Below, one piece after another: positions 8,092 through 17,721 of a stretch of DNA of 64,000 bases; within the stretch, counting starts at the first letter, position 1, and each line of letters begins with the position of its first letter. The notes under the pieces were generated by a model, which saw only the letters and a list, made by a program, of their open reading frames with translations, did not search any database and was not told the origin of the DNA. This DNA is from Streptomyces rimosus. Its GTDB lineage: Bacteria > Actinomycetota > Actinomycetes > Streptomycetales > Streptomycetaceae. The stretch spans positions 6,067,501 through 6,131,500 of the forward strand of contig NZ_CP023688.1 in assembly GCF_008704655.1 (NCBI RefSeq), in the 5' to 3' direction. The translations under genes and the position numbers were made by a program.

Positions 8092-10389
8092 TCACCGGAA
8101 GCGCCGCAACCTGAGGCTGTTACTGACCACGAAGACCGAGGAGAAGGCCATAGCCGCCCCCGCGATCATCGGATTGAGCAGCCCGGCCGCCGCGAGCGGC
8201 ACCGCCGCGACGTTGTAGCCGAAGGCCCAGAAGAGATTTCCTTTGATCGTGGCGAGCGTCCGGCGGGCCAGCCGGATGGCGTCGGCCGCGACCCGCAGGT
8301 CACCGCGTACGAGGGTGAGGTCTCCGGCCTCCATGGCGGCGTCCGTACCGGTCCCCATCGCCAGCCCCAGGTCCGCGGCGGCCAGGGCGGCGGCATCGTT
8401 GACGCCGTCGCCGACCATCGCCACGCTGCGGCCTTCGCCCCGCAGCCGCTCGACGACCGCGACCTTGTCCTCCGGCAGCACTTCCGCGATCACCTCGTCG
8501 ATGTCGACCTCCGCCGCCACCGCATCGGCCACCGCTTTGTTGTCCCCTGTCAGCAGTACGGGAGAAAGCCCCAGCGCGCGCAGCCGGCGGACCGCCTCGG
8601 CGCTGCCCTCCTTGACGGTGTCGGCGACCGACAGCAGGCCGCGTGGCTGCCCGTCCCAGGCGACGAGCACCGCCGTCCGCCCCGCTGCTTCAGCGGCGTC
8701 CCTGGCGGCGGCCAGCGCCTCGGGCAGGCCTCCGGCCGTAAAAGTTTCCTCGGTCTCCTGGCGCAGCAGCCGCTCGCGCCCGACGAGGACGCTGTGGCCG
8801 TCCACCACGCCCCGTACGCCCAGACCCGCTACGTTCTCGAAGTTCTCCGGCTCCGGCAGCTCGCGCAAGCGCTCGCGGGCCCCTTCCGCGATGGCACGCG
8901 CGATCGGGTGCTCCGACGAGTGCTCCAGCGCGCCTGCCAGCCGAAGCAGATCCTCCTCGGCGACGCCCGGTGCCGGTACGGCCTCGTACAGGCTCATCCG
9001 GCCGGTGGTCACCGTGCCGGTCTTGTCCAGCACGACGGTATCGATGCGGCGAGTCGACTCCAGGACCTCAGGACCCTTGATCAGAATGCCGAGCTGCGCG
9101 CCGCGGCCCGTACCGACCATCAAGGCGGTCGGCGTCGCGAGACCGAGCGCGCAAGGACAAGCAATGATCAGTACGGCGACGGCGGCCGTGAAGGACGCGG
9201 TCGCATCGCCGGTCGCCAGCAGCCACCCGGCCAGCGTGCCGGCCGCGATCACCAGCACGACGGGCACGAACACGGCCGAGACCCGGTCGGCGAGCCGCTG
9301 CACACTGGCCTTGCCGCTCTGCGCCGCCTCGACCAGCGCGGCCATCCGCGCCAGCTGCGTGTCGCCGCCGACCCGGGACGCCTCGATCACCAACCGGCCG
9401 CTGGTGTTCACCGTCGCGCCCGTCACATCGTCACCGGGAGCCACGTCGACCGGCACCGATTCGCCGGTCAGCATCGAAGCGTCCACCGCGGCTCGGCCTT
9501 CGACGACCGTGCCGTCCGTGGCGATCTTCTCACCGGGGCGTACGACGAACCGGTCGCCGACAGCCAGCTGCTCCACGGGCACGCGGACCTCGCGCCCGTC
9601 CCGCAGCACCGCCACGTCCTTCGCGCCCAGCTCCAGCAGCGCTCGCAGCGCGGCGCCCGCCTTCCGCTTGGAACGGGCCTCCAGGTAACGGCCGAGCAGC
9701 AGGAATGCCGTCACACCGGCCGCGGCCTCCAGGTAGATGGCGGAGGAACCTTCGGTACGGGCCACGGTGAGGTCGAAACCGTGCCGCATACCGGGGCCAC
9801 CCGCGTCGCCGAAGAACAGCGCCCACAGCGACCAGCCGAAGGCGGCGAGCGTGCCGAGGGAGACCAGAGTGTCCATCGTGGCGGCGCCGTGCCGTAGATT
9901 CGTCCAGGTGGCCCGGTGGAAGGGGAACGCGCCCCAGACCACGACGGGCGCGGCCAGCGTCAGGCACAGCCACTGCCAGTTGTCGAACTGGAAGGAGGGC
10001 ACCATCGACAGCAGGACGACGGGAACGGCCAGGACCACGGATACGGTCAGCCGCTGGCGTAGCCCGGCCAACTCCCGGTCGTGGTCATCAGCGCCGTTCT
10101 CGGTGTCGGCTCTGTCGACGGCTTCGGGCGCGTTAGCGGGTGCTGTTCTCGCAGGCTCGGCCGGCGTCGGCCGCTGTGCCGTGTAGCCCGTCTTCTCGAC
10201 CGTCGCGATCAGGTCGTCCACGGACACCCCGTCGCCGTACTCGACCCGCGCCTTCTCGGTGGCGAAGTTCACGGTGGCGCTGACACCCGGCAACCGGTTC
10301 AGCTTCTTCTCCACGCGCGCCGCGCACGAGGCGCAGGTCATGCCGCCGATGGCGAGCTCGACCCGCGCCTGCGTGGTCGTACCGGTCAT
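8092..10389 (-). CDS. copA: copper-translocating P1B-type ATPase
   Basis: Membrane pump that exports Cu(I) at the expense of ATP, 765 residues. It has one N-terminal heavy-metal-associated domain (GGMTCASC, residues about 14-21). The P1B core follows: TGES actuator loop, transmembrane metal-site CPC motif at Cys411-Pro-Cys413 (IIACPCALG), phosphorylation motif DKTGT at Asp455, an HP motif (SSEHPIARA) and the hinge [10 protein letters not shown]. Seven to eight hydrophobic segments are visible, matching CopA. It lies 5 bp downstream of copZ on the same strand and is probably co-transcribed from the CsoR-type operator upstream of copZ. CPC with a single HMA domain fits Cu(I)/Ag(I) rather than Zn/Cd export. 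Confidence 0.95.
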   Translation of the reverse strand: MTGTTTQARVELAIGGMTCASCAARVEKKLNRLPGVSATVNFATEKARVEYGDGVSVDDLIATVEKTGYTAQRPTPAEPARTAPANAPEAVDRADTENGADDHDRELAGLRQRLTVSVVLAVPVVLLSMVPSFQFDNWQWLCLTLAAPVVVWGAFPFHRATWTNLRHGAATMDTLVSLGTLAAFGWSLWALFFGDAGGPGMRHGFDLTVARTEGSSAIYLEAAAGVTAFLLLGRYLEARSKRKAGAALRALLELGAKDVAVLRDGREVRVPVEQLAVGDRFVVRPGEKIATDGTVVEGRAAVDASMLTGESVPVDVAPGDDVTGATVNTSGRLVIEASRVGGDTQLARMAALVEAAQSGKASVQRLADRVSAVFVPVVLVIAAGTLAGWLLATGDATASFTAAVAVLIIACPCALGLATPTALMVGTGRGAQLGILIKGPEVLESTRRIDTVVLDKTGTVTTGRMSLYEAVPAPGVAEEDLLRLAGALEHSSEHPIARAIAEGARERLRELPEPENFENVAGLGVRGVVDGHSVLVGRERLLRQETEETFTAGGLPEALAAARDAAEAAGRTAVLVAWDGQPRGLLSVADTVKEGSAEAVRRLRALGLSPVLLTGDNKAVADAVAAEVDIDEVIAEVLPEDKVAVVERLRGEGRSVAMVGDGVNDAAALAAADLGLAMGTGTDAAMEAGDLTLVRGDLRVAADAIRLARRTLATIKGNLFWAFGYNVAAVPLAAAGLLNPMIAGAAMAFSSVFVVSNSLRLRRFR

Positions 10390-10394
10390 CGGAC

Positions 10395-10691
10395 TCAGGC
10401 CGCCAGACCGTCGAGTTCGTAGCCCGCCTCGTCGACCGCCGCGCGTACGGCCGACTCGTCCAGCGGCGCCTTGGAAACGACGGTCACCAGACCGGTGGAG
10501 GCGGACGCCTGAACCGAGTGCACGCCCGGGATCTCCGAGATCTCGGAGGAGACGGCGCCTTCGCAGTGGCCACAGGTCATGCCGCTGACCTTGTACGTGG
10601 TGGTGACGTCGCCGACCTGGACGTCGGCGGCCCCCGAGTGGCAGGTGCCCTCGGAGGAGCAGCAGGAGCCGTTGGTCGCTTCGGCAGTCAT
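10395..10691 (-). CDS. copZ: copper chaperone, heavy-metal-associated domain
   Basis: Small cytoplasmic Cu(I) chaperone of 98 residues. The HMA domain spans about residues 28-95 with the metal motif [13 protein letters not shown] cysteine-rich N-terminal tail ([12 protein letters not shown]) adds possible extra copper ligands and is longer than in minimal CopZ. The ATG at 10691 is chosen for its AAGGAG Shine-Dalgarno sequence; an in-frame ATG further upstream would add [16 protein letters not shown]. It is the first gene of the copZ-copA operon, with a CsoR-type operator about 120 bp upstream. Confidence 0.92.
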   Translation of the reverse strand: MTAEATNGSCCSSEGTCHSGAADVQVGDVTTTYKVSGMTCGHCEGAVSSEISEIPGVHSVQASASTGLVTVVSKAPLDESAVRAAVDEAGYELDGLAA

Positions 10692-10808
10692 GGGTTTCTC
10701 CTTGTTGCGTGTGATCGCCGTGCTCGAAGTGTTCGCCATCAGGCGCGTATGGCGTAGGAAGACCGGGAACCGGAGGGTTTTCCGGTGCTTCCTGATGTCC
10801 ACAACTCT

Positions 10809-10825
10809 ATACCCCTAGGGGGTAT
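10809..10825. promoter_or_regulatory. CsoR-type copper operator
   Basis: ATACCCCTAGGGGGTAT is a near-perfect GC-centred palindrome matching the well-known CsoR operator pattern (ATACCC...GGGTAT). It sits upstream of copZ-copA, where Cu(I)-responsive derepression is expected. No csoR gene is in this window. Confidence 0.85.
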
Positions 10826-11163
10826 GGATGCCAGGTGTTCGCTCTTGTCGCGTCGCTGGGCGTGCCGTCGTGCGTCGACCTTGAGGTATCGGCATCGGGG
10901 GAGGGCTGCGGACCGGCTCTTCCTGTGCGTGACAGTCGTCGTGCTCGCCTCTCCTGTACCTGGTTGCACGGCGCTTCGCCGGTCCCGTACGGTCCTGGAT
11001 GCTCCGGCGGATGCCGCATCAAGTGCTCCTGTAGTGGGCATTCGCGCAGATGAGACGGCACGGAGCGTCGCTCGTAATGGTCTGCGGGGGACGCCGAAAG
11101 GGTGCCGGGGGCAGTGACCCGCAGGACGGGAATGCGCTGCCCGTTATGGTAGAAAAGCGGCTT
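10826..11163. other. intergenic region, copZ to antiporter
   Basis: About 340 bp between the divergent copper operon and the antiporter gene. Several open frames exist on both strands, but none has a convincing start, ribosome-binding site or recognisable product. It presumably carries the antiporter promoter. Confidence 0.5.
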
Positions 11164-12384
11164 ATGTCGCAGTCTGCAACGCTCGTATTGATCATGGCGA
11201 TCGCCGTGGCCGCCCCGCTCCTGGCATACGGCCTCGGCCGCTGGCTGCCCGTACCACTGGTCATCTTCGAGATCGTGCTGGGCATTCTGATCGGCCCGGA
11301 CGTCCTCGGCTGGGCGCACCCGGGAGAAGCCGTCAACGTCCTGTCCGATCTCGGGCTCGCCACCTTGATGTTCATCGCCGGGTACGAGATCGAGTTCGCC
11401 AAGGTGCGCGGCGACACCCTCAAGCGCGCCGGCTACGCCTGGATCGTCGCGCTCGCCCTCGGCCTGGCCATCGCCTTCGGCTTCGCCGCCGGCGACATCA
11501 CCAAGGCGATCGTCGTCGGTACCGCGCTCACCAGTACGGCCCTCGGTACCGTGCTGCCCGTCCTGCGTGACTCCGGGGACCTGGGCACCCGCTTCGGCTC
11601 GGTGATGATGGCCACCGGCGCGGTCGGCGAGTTCGGACCGATCATCGCGATGGCGCTGCTGCTCAGCGGCCGCAACCCCGGCGAATCGGCCATCCTGCTC
11701 TTCGCCTTCGCGCTGCTGACCGCCGGAGCCGTCTATTGGGCCCTGAAGCCCAGCCCGATGTGGTTCTACCGGATCATCGCGCGCACCCTGCACAGCAGCG
11801 GCCAGTTCGCCATCCGGCTGTTCGTCCTGCTGCTGGCCGTCATGCTCGGCATTTCCCAGGTGTTCGGGCTGGACATCCTGCTGGGCGCGTTCGCGGCCGG
11901 GATCATCATGCGGCTGGTGCTGCACGAGGCGGCGCCGGACAGCAGTCAGGAAATCCTCGGAAGGCTGGAGGCGATGGGCTTCGGCTTTCTGGTGCCGGTG
12001 TTCTTCATCGTCACCGGCGTCGAGTTCGACCTGTCGTCCCTCTTCGAGAACGGCAGCTCGCTTCTGCTCCTGCCGCTCTTCCTCGCTCTCCTGCTGGTCG
12101 TACGCGGGCTCCCGCTCGTCCTGCTCGCGCCCCGCGACCTGGGCCGCAAGGACCGCGCCGCGCTGATGCTGTACGGGTCGACGGCGCTGCCCCTGGTCGT
12201 CGCGATCACGACGATCGGCCGGGACAGCGGCGTACTCGACGCGGGGGAGGCGGCGGCCATGGTGGGCGCCGCGATGATCTCCGTACTGGTCTTCCCGTTG
12301 GTGGCGATGCGGTTGCGAGCCGGAGCGGAGGGGCTGGCGCCGCTGCCGGAGGGGCCGCGGGAAGGCGCGTCGGAGTCCTGGTGA
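11164..12384 (+). CDS. CPA2-type cation/proton antiporter (KefB/NhaS-like)
   Basis: Integral membrane monovalent-cation/H+ antiporter of 406 residues with about 12 hydrophobic segments. Family features visible include FEIVLGILIGPDVLGW near residues 35-50, FIAGYEIEF (charged residue in a membrane segment), the conserved GTALTSTALGTVLPVLRD loop and FGLDILLGAFAAGIIMR. It lacks a C-terminal TrkA-N/KTN domain, so it is a bare transporter and not a nucleotide-gated Kef channel. The ATG at 11164 gives MSQSATL; an in-frame ATG at 11146 is the alternative and neither has a strong ribosome-binding site. It is monocistronic and convergent with the TauE gene. Confidence 0.85.
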   Translation: MSQSATLVLIMAIAVAAPLLAYGLGRWLPVPLVIFEIVLGILIGPDVLGWAHPGEAVNVLSDLGLATLMFIAGYEIEFAKVRGDTLKRAGYAWIVALALGLAIAFGFAAGDITKAIVVGTALTSTALGTVLPVLRDSGDLGTRFGSVMMATGAVGEFGPIIAMALLLSGRNPGESAILLFAFALLTAGAVYWALKPSPMWFYRIIARTLHSSGQFAIRLFVLLLAVMLGISQVFGLDILLGAFAAGIIMRLVLHEAAPDSSQEILGRLEAMGFGFLVPVFFIVTGVEFDLSSLFENGSSLLLLPLFLALLLVVRGLPLVLLAPRDLGRKDRAALMLYGSTALPLVVAITTIGRDSGVLDAGEAAAMVGAAMISVLVFPLVAMRLRAGAEGLAPLPEGPREGASESW

Positions 12385-12408
12385 GCGGCCGCGGTCGCCT
12401 TCCGTGCC

Positions 12409-13224
12409 TCACCGCAGCAGGTTGACGCTGGACAGCGTGGTGAAGACGAGCACCAGACGCTCGAAGAGCGCCTGGTCGATACGGTTAACAGCGGCCCGCC
12501 CGAGAAACGCGCCGACGGGTACGGCCAGTACGAGCAGAGCGTCCAGCACCAGCGCGTTCCTATCGATCAGCCCGAGTCCTACGCTGAACGGCAGCTTGAC
12601 CAGATTGACGATCAGGAAGAACCACGCGGCCGTTCCCAGGAAACCGAGCATCGTGAATCCGGCGGAGAGCAGGTAGAGCGACATGGCGGGGCCGCCGGCG
12701 TTGGCGACCATCGTGGCGAAACCGGCGACCAGCCCGAAAGCCAGGGCGCGACCGTGCTGTGTGCGAGCGGTGGGGGCACCGGGCGAGGCCGTGCCGCACT
12801 CCGTATCCGTACGGCCCTTCGGCGCGCCCGTTGTATCCGATCCGCCGCTCGCCGTACGCGTCCTCCGGCGCTGCCACAGGTAGTGCGCAACGATCGTCAG
12901 CAAAAGTACGCCGATGGTGCGACGCATGACTGCGTCATCGACGCGGGCCACGAACACCGCGCCCAGCAACACGCCCGCGGCCACCGACGGCAGCAGGCGG
13001 AGCAGCGCGGGCCAGTCGGCGTGGCGTCGGTAAGCGCTTACTGCCAGCACGTCGCCCACGAGAAGCAGCGGCAGCAGTGCACCCGTGGACTGCTTTGCGG
13101 GCAGTACGGCTGCGAAGAGGGCGACGCTGATGGCGCCGACGCCGCTGACGGCCATCTTGGAGACGCCGACGAGCAGAGCGGCCGCCACCAGCGCGCCGAT
13201 TTGGAGGATGCCCGGGTCGGTCAC
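12409..13224 (-). CDS. TauE/SafE family membrane permease
   Basis: A 271-residue membrane protein with seven to eight hydrophobic helices and the two-repeat layout of the TauE/SafE (sulfite exporter/anion permease) family. The N-terminal repeat shows VGVSKMAVSGVGAISVALFA and the second repeat FGLVAGFATMVANAGGPAMS, with the conserved glycine-rich re-entrant segment. A charged loop of about 40 residues separates the halves. The GTG start overlaps the stop of the upstream inositol-dehydrogenase-like gene (GTGA), so the two are coupled. The substrate is unknown; co-expression with a dehydrogenase suggests export or import of a small organic acid rather than sulfite, but this is inference. Confidence 0.85.
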   Translation of the reverse strand: MTDPGILQIGALVAAALLVGVSKMAVSGVGAISVALFAAVLPAKQSTGALLPLLLVGDVLAVSAYRRHADWPALLRLLPSVAAGVLLGAVFVARVDDAVMRRTIGVLLLTIVAHYLWQRRRTRTASGGSDTTGAPKGRTDTECGTASPGAPTARTQHGRALAFGLVAGFATMVANAGGPAMSLYLLSAGFTMLGFLGTAAWFFLIVNLVKLPFSVGLGLIDRNALVLDALLVLAVPVGAFLGRAAVNRIDQALFERLVLVFTTLSSVNLLR

Positions 13225-14336
13225 GCGCCAGGGGCAGGGGCGCGGACGGCGTCCGAAGCGCGCAACGTATCCGCGGGGCGCGCGGTGCCTGAAGGGCGCG
13301 TGGTTCCGGCGTCGTACGTACCGGCTTCTCCTGCGGCAGCGCGTACGTCCGCGACCCGGACCGGCTCGCCGGTGCGACGGGAGCGGTCGCACGCCTCGGC
13401 GATGTACAGCGCCTCCAGCGCCTCGGCGGGCGAACACGGGCTGTCCGCGCGGCCGGCGGCCACGTCCACGAAGGCACCCAGTTCGGTGACATACGCGTCG
13501 TGGAAGCGCTCCATGAACGTCGTGTACGGGGCGGACCGCTGCCAGGAGACGTGCGGTTCGGCGCTCGGCAGCGGGGCCCGGTCGTCGAGCCCGACGATCC
13601 GCGCGCCCTTGGAGCCGCAAACCTCCAGGCGGACATCGTGACCCGCGCCGTTGTAGCGGGTGGCGGTGACGGTGGCCAGCGTGTCGTCGTCGAAGCGCAG
13701 CAGCGCGGCGCAGGTGTCCACGTCGTCGCCGTCGGCGAAGAACGACGCGCCCCGGTTGGCGCCCTGGGCGTACACGGAGACGACTTCGCGGCCGGTGAGC
13801 CAGCGCAGGATGTCGAAGTCGTGAATGCTGCAGTCGCGGAAGAGCCCGCCGGAGGTGGGGATGTAGACCGCGGGTGGCGGCGACTGGTCGCTGGTGCAGG
13901 CGCGCAGCGTGTGGATCCAGCCGAGGTCGCCGGACCGCAGTGCCTCCCTGGCCGCTTGGTAGCCGCGGTCGAAGCGCCGCTGGAATCCGATCTGTACGGG
14001 GACGGAACCGGCCTCGGCCCGTTCCACGACGGCGACCGTGCCGGGCACGTCCAAGGCCACCGGCTTCTCGCAGAAGACCGGCACCCCGGCATCCAGTGCC
14101 TGGTGGATCAGCTCTGCATGCGCACTGGTCGCAGCGGTGATCACGACGCCGTCCAAGCCGTCCGCGTACATCTGGGGGAGCGTTTCGGCGGCCTCGACGC
14201 CGAGCGTGTCCGCGAGGACACGGGCGCGGGCGGCGTCGGCATCGGCGACGACGATGCGGTCCACGCCGGGGACGGACTTCAGTGTCTCGGCGTGGAACGC
14301 TCCGATGCGTCCGGTGCCGATCAGGCCGATCTTCAT
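13221..14336 (-). CDS. iolG: Gfo/Idh/MocA oxidoreductase, inositol 2-dehydrogenase-like
   Basis: Probable NAD-dependent myo-inositol or related polyol dehydrogenase, 371 residues. Rossmann motif GLIGTGRIGAFHAE is at residues 3-16, the EKP signature is VFCEKPVALD near 95, and the substrate-domain CSIHDFDILRWL carries the conserved Asp/His of IolG. The tail after about residue 340 is Ala/Arg-rich and probably disordered. The ATG at 14336 is selected for its AGGAG site (an in-frame upstream ATG adds an unlikely extension). Its promoter region carries two half-sites found again in the iolE/iolC intergenic region, which ties it to the inositol regulon. It is one of two IolG-like paralogues in this cluster and may act on a different inositol stereoisomer. 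Confidence 0.82.
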   Translation of the reverse strand: MKIGLIGTGRIGAFHAETLKSVPGVDRIVVADADAARARVLADTLGVEAAETLPQMYADGLDGVVITAATSAHAELIHQALDAGVPVFCEKPVALDVPGTVAVVERAEAGSVPVQIGFQRRFDRGYQAAREALRSGDLGWIHTLRACTSDQSPPPAVYIPTSGGLFRDCSIHDFDILRWLTGREVVSVYAQGANRGASFFADGDDVDTCAALLRFDDDTLATVTATRYNGAGHDVRLEVCGSKGARIVGLDDRAPLPSAEPHVSWQRSAPYTTFMERFHDAYVTELGAFVDVAAGRADSPCSPAEALEALYIAEACDRSRRTGEPVRVADVRAAAGEAGTYDAGTTRPSGTARPADTLRASDAVRAPAPGA

Positions 14337-14518
14337 GTGCCAACTCCTGTCGTCTGGGGCGAGGGGGCGGGGGGCCGGAGCGTTTCGAGGAGGCGCGGAG
14401 AGGGCGATGGAACGTTTCGGCGCCTGTGCGGCGGGCGGGCGCGCGCGAGGCGGTGTCACATCGCGGTCCGAGAACGCGGCGCGGTCACAACAACACTTTC
14501 CAGCCTCGCCGCAGACTG
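14337..14518. other. upstream region of the iolG-like gene
   Basis: No gene is recognisable. It presumably contains the promoter of the iolG-like gene, lying between its ribosome-binding site and the operator-like repeats at 14519-14547. Confidence 0.45.
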
Positions 14519-14547
14519 TATGTCAGGACGTATGGATGTCAATACTT
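14519..14547. promoter_or_regulatory. putative inositol-regulon operator A
   Basis: TATGTCAGGACG (14519-14530) is followed by TGTCAATACTT (14537-14547); the TGTCA cores are 16 bp apart. Both pieces recur exactly, on the other strand, at 21042-21053 and 21159-21169 between iolE and iolC. Two shared 11-12-mers in two promoter regions of the same pathway point to one regulator, probably an IolR-type GntR or other repressor outside the window. Confidence 0.6.
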
Positions 14548-14669
14548 ATTGGCAGGGTAGGCCGGAGACGGGCGGGTATGCAGGCGGCTGGAGGCGTGTC
14601 GCGGCGAGCCCGTGGCGTATGCACCCGGGCTTGGTCTTGTGCGGTTGGTCTTGTGCGGTTGGGGTTGGG

Positions 14670-15620
14670 CTACGGGTTGGTGAGCCGGGCGGTGTCCGCG
14701 TCCTTGGCGGCACGGATGTCGCGGTCGACGGCGCGTAGGAGGGTGAGGAGCATGCCGTTGAGGGGTGTGGGAATTCCGTGGCGTTCTCCGGCGCGTACCA
14801 CCGCACCCGTGATGTGTTCGTGCTCCAGAGGACGGCCGGCCAGGCGGTCGTAGAGCATGGACGAGCCGCCGTCCGGCGGAACCAGTCCGTACATTTCCAG
14901 TACGCGGTCGATGTCGGCGTCGCCGATATCCGCGCCCTCGGCCCGTGCCACGGTGGCGGCTTCGCGCAGGATGTCGCGGGTGAGGGTGGCCATACCGGGA
15001 TCGGCGAAGATGCCCATGCGCTGCTGGAGGAGGGCGGTGAGCGGGTTGGCGGCGAGGTTGGTGAACAGCTTCCGCCAGGCGGTCGTCGTGAAGTCCGGTA
15101 CGGCTATGACCTTGAGGCGGTCCGTGCTGAGCAGATCGGCGAGGCGGGCAGCCGTCGGGCCGTCGGGGACGTGGATCTCGTTGCCCGCGTAATGCCGGAC
15201 GTGGCCGGGAGCGGTGCACTCGGCCGATGCGTAGATGACCGCGGGCAGGATGTTCGTACCGTCGGGGGCGTGCGGGGCGGTGCGTTCGGTGTGGTCGATG
15301 CCGTTCTGGAGGGCGACGACGACCGTGCCGGGGTGGCAGAGCCGGTGCAGCCAGCCGGAGGTGCCGGCGGTGTCCTGGGCCTTGGTGGTCAGGAAGACCC
15401 AGTCGGCGGGCCCGGCCGTTTCCGGATCGGTGGCGAAGCGTACGGCGGCGTCGAGGACTTCGCCGTCCGTTTCGAGCGTGAGCCGGTTCAGCGGAGTGCG
15501 CAGGCACAGGGTGACGTCGTGTCCGGCCCGGTCGGCGAGCGTCGCCACGAAGCCGCCGATCGCGCCACCGCCGATCACGGCGATGCGGTGGGGCGTGGCC
15601 GGTGCGGGTATCGGTGGCAT
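14670..15620 (-). CDS. ketopantoate reductase family (ApbA/PanE-like) oxidoreductase
   Basis: A 316-residue NADPH-dependent 2-dehydropantoate 2-reductase family protein. The N-terminus shows the dinucleotide-binding IAVIGGGAIGGFVATL (residues 12-27). The family segment FLTTKAQDT follows, then VVALQNGIDHTE (the conserved Asn-Gly pair). The C-terminal helical domain has the catalytic-lysine region WRKLFTNLAANPLTAL. The family makes pantoate for CoA but includes many paralogues acting on other 2-keto acids; with an inositol cluster next door a catabolic role is possible. It is transcribed away from the operator region and is not obviously in an operon with the inositol genes. Confidence 0.85.
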   Translation of the reverse strand: MPPIPAPATPHRIAVIGGGAIGGFVATLADRAGHDVTLCLRTPLNRLTLETDGEVLDAAVRFATDPETAGPADWVFLTTKAQDTAGTSGWLHRLCHPGTVVVALQNGIDHTERTAPHAPDGTNILPAVIYASAECTAPGHVRHYAGNEIHVPDGPTAARLADLLSTDRLKVIAVPDFTTTAWRKLFTNLAANPLTALLQQRMGIFADPGMATLTRDILREAATVARAEGADIGDADIDRVLEMYGLVPPDGGSSMLYDRLAGRPLEHEHITGAVVRAGERHGIPTPLNGMLLTLLRAVDRDIRAAKDADTARLTNP

Positions 15621-15697
15621 GCATCGAGCCTAAGTGGTCGGGTGGCGGTTGCGGAGGCCCCGCGCACCGGCTGCGCGGGGCCCGGTAGGAGGCGGTG

Positions 15698-15901
15698 TCA
15701 GTCCTTGTCGCGGCGCCCGCCGTGGCCGGGGCGCTGGGCGACCCAGGTGCGGATGGTGTCGGCGAACCAGTACGGTCTTCCGCCTTCCACCAGGTCAGGT
15801 TGCGGCAGAAGTCCGTGCTTGCGGTAGGAGCGCACGGTGTCCGGCTGGACCCTGATGTGTGCGGCGATCTCCTTGTACGACCAGAGTCTGCGGTCGGTCA
15901 T
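15698..15901 (-). CDS. small helix-turn-helix (MerR/excisionase-like) DNA-binding protein
   Basis: A 67-residue protein consisting almost only of a winged-helix segment: LWSYKEIAAHIRVQPDTVR (helix-turn-helix) and YRKHGLLPQPDLVEGGRPYW, resembling the MerR/AlpA/HTH_17 type. The ATG at 15901 is used because GGAGG lies upstream, although the spacing of about 12 nt is long. An alternative in-frame start upstream would add an Ala/Arg-rich extension. It has no ligand or oligomerisation domain and no phage or integrase genes nearby, so it is likely a streptomycete-specific small regulator. Its target is unknown. Confidence 0.75.
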   Translation of the reverse strand: MTDRRLWSYKEIAAHIRVQPDTVRSYRKHGLLPQPDLVEGGRPYWFADTIRTWVAQRPGHGGRRDKD

Positions 15902-16197
15902 AGGTCTTGCACCTCCCTCAGCCGCCCGCAGCGACGGCCGGAGAGCCGATGGAAGAACTGCGCGCGGTCTGGTGATCACTCAGCCTGTGCCCGGTGAACG
16001 ACTCTGAGTGAGCAAGGGCGAGGGGCTGTTGATCGGCTGTGACGGAAGACCCGCGTAACGGTGACAGCTGTGACGTTCGGGGCATCACTGTCACGAAGTG
16101 AGGAAGGTGAAGGAGGTGGGAAGAGAGAGGGCGGGGGTAGGAGGTACGGGGGTGTGAGAGCGGATACGGGCCGCCGGCCACCGGCCGTCTTCGGGCT
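15902..16197. other. intergenic region
   Basis: About 296 bp without a supported gene between the small HTH gene and the 3' end of the sugar porter. A purine-rich tract occurs at 16095-16140 (plus strand). It presumably holds the HTH gene promoter. Confidence 0.45.
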
Positions 16198-17721
16198 TCA
16201 AGCTTCCGCTCCCGCGGCCGTCTTCCGCAGTTCGTGTTCGAGGTCCTCCAGAGCCATGCCCTTGGTCTCCGGGGCGTAGCGCTTGCAGAAGAGCAGGGAC
16301 AGGACGCACATCAGGCCGAAGACCCAGAACGTAACGCCGGCGCCCACAGCGTCGAGGAGGACGGGGAAGACCAGCGCCACGGTGAAGTTGACCAGCCACA
16401 TCACGAACACCGCGGCGCCCATGGCCAGGCCGCGTACCTTGAGCGGAAACATTTCTGCAAGCAGGAGCCAGACACCCGTGTTCAAGGTGGCCTGCATGAA
16501 GCCCATGTACAGGACCATCAGAGCGAGGACGAGGTAGCTGACGCCGGTGGACTTCGGGAGGTGGAAGGAAGCACCCAGCAAGGCCAGTGAGACGGTCATC
16601 CCGGAAAGGCCGGTGAGCAGCATCGGTCGTCGTCCGACCTTGTCGATCAGCGACATCCCGATCGCGGTCGCGATGACGGAGATGGCGCCCACCGCGATGG
16701 TGGCGGTGATCGCTGCGTTGGTGCCCAGACCCGTGGACTGGAGGATCTTGGGCGCGAAGTAGATGACGGCGTTGACGCCGGTGATCTGCTGGACGATCGC
16801 CAGCCCGACACCGATGAGGAGAATGCGCCGCACCCAAGGAGTACGCAGTTCCTGCCAGGCGCCGCGCTGTGCCTCGGCCTCCAGCGCACGCGCTTGATTG
16901 ATACGGCCCAGCTCCCCGTCGACCTCGTCGGCGGGCAGCGTGCGCCGCAGCACGTGCGCGGCCTGTTCCGTACGGCCCTTGCTGATGTACCAGCGCGGTG
17001 TGTCGGGCAGGAAGAAAAGCCCGATGAACAGGGCGACAGCGGGCAGCGCCGCCAGGCCGAGCATCCAGCGCCAGGCTTCCCACTGGGCGAGGACTGCGTT
17101 GATGAGGTACGCCAGCAGCTGGCCGCTGACGATCATCAGCGAGTTGAAGGAGACCAGCCGGCCGCGGATGTGCGGTGGTGCTATCTCCGAGAGGTACAAC
17201 GGCGTGATCACCGAGGCGCTGCCCACCGCCAGGCCCAGGGCGAAGCGCGCCACGACCATGAAGGGGACGGTGGGCGCGAGCGCCACCGCCAGGGCGCCGC
17301 CGATGAACACCGCGCCCGCCCACAGCAGGGAGTTGCGCCGGCCCAGCACGTCCGACATCCGCCCGCCGGCCAGCGACCCGAAGGCCGCGCCGATCAGCAG
17401 GGCGCTGGTGATGACGCCCTCGCCGAGCGAGCTGAGGCCGAAGTGCCGCTCCATGTAGGGGAGCGCGCCGGAGACGACCCCGGTGTCGTAGCCGAACAGG
17501 GCTCCTCCGAGCGCGGCGATGGCGGCGATGGCGAGGATGAAGCGTTTGGCGTTCCGGCCGGGGGAGGGGGCGGAGGACGGCGGGGAAACGGCGTGGGCGG
17601 CGGACGTAGATGTGCGGACATTTGCGTTGCCTTGCGCGGCCGATCGCGTGGCGTCGGGCCCGCCCGTCTCGCCTGCTCCGTCCGCGGGGGTCGCCGATCT
17701 GGTCGGTGCGGCCATCGTCAT
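16198..17721 (-). CDS. iolT: sugar porter family MFS transporter, probable myo-inositol/proton symporter
   Basis: A 507-residue major facilitator of the sugar porter family with 12 predicted membrane segments after a low-complexity N-terminal tail of about 55 residues. Diagnostic motifs are GYDTGVVSGALPYM (helix 1), GRRNSLLWAGAVF (RXGRR loop), YLSEIAPPHIRGRL (PESPR/IRG region), QQITGVNAVIYFAP (helix 7) and KVGRRPMLL (second RXGRR). The QQITGVNAVIYF segment is typical of inositol and hexose importers. The start overlaps the stop of the iolH-like gene (ATGA), so uptake and catabolism are co-translated. Assignment to inositol rests on context; glucose or xylose import cannot be excluded. Confidence 0.85.
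   Translation of the reverse strand: MTMAAPTRSATPADGAGETGGPDATRSAAQGNANVRTSTSAAHAVSPPSSAPSPGRNAKRFILAIAAIAALGGALFGYDTGVVSGALPYMERHFGLSSLGEGVITSALLIGAAFGSLAGGRMSDVLGRRNSLLWAGAVFIGGALAVALAPTVPFMVVARFALGLAVGSASVITPLYLSEIAPPHIRGRLVSFNSLMIVSGQLLAYLINAVLAQWEAWRWMLGLAALPAVALFIGLFFLPDTPRWYISKGRTEQAAHVLRRTLPADEVDGELGRINQARALEAEAQRGAWQELRTPWVRRILLIGVGLAIVQQITGVNAVIYFAPKILQSTGLGTNAAITATIAVGAISVIATAIGMSLIDKVGRRPMLLTGLSGMTVSLALLGASFHLPKSTGVSYLVLALMVLYMGFMQATLNTGVWLLLAEMFPLKVRGLAMGAAVFVMWLVNFTVALVFPVLLDAVGAGVTFWVFGLMCVLSLLFCKRYAPETKGMALEDLEHELRKTAAGAEA

Noticed and set aside
7879..9897. 672-codon plus-strand frame over copA
   Set aside because: Antisense to a full-length CopA with all P-type ATPase motifs.
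13030..13041. GTAAGCGCTTAC as operator inside the TauE gene
   Set aside because: Lies within coding sequence away from any promoter; likely chance.
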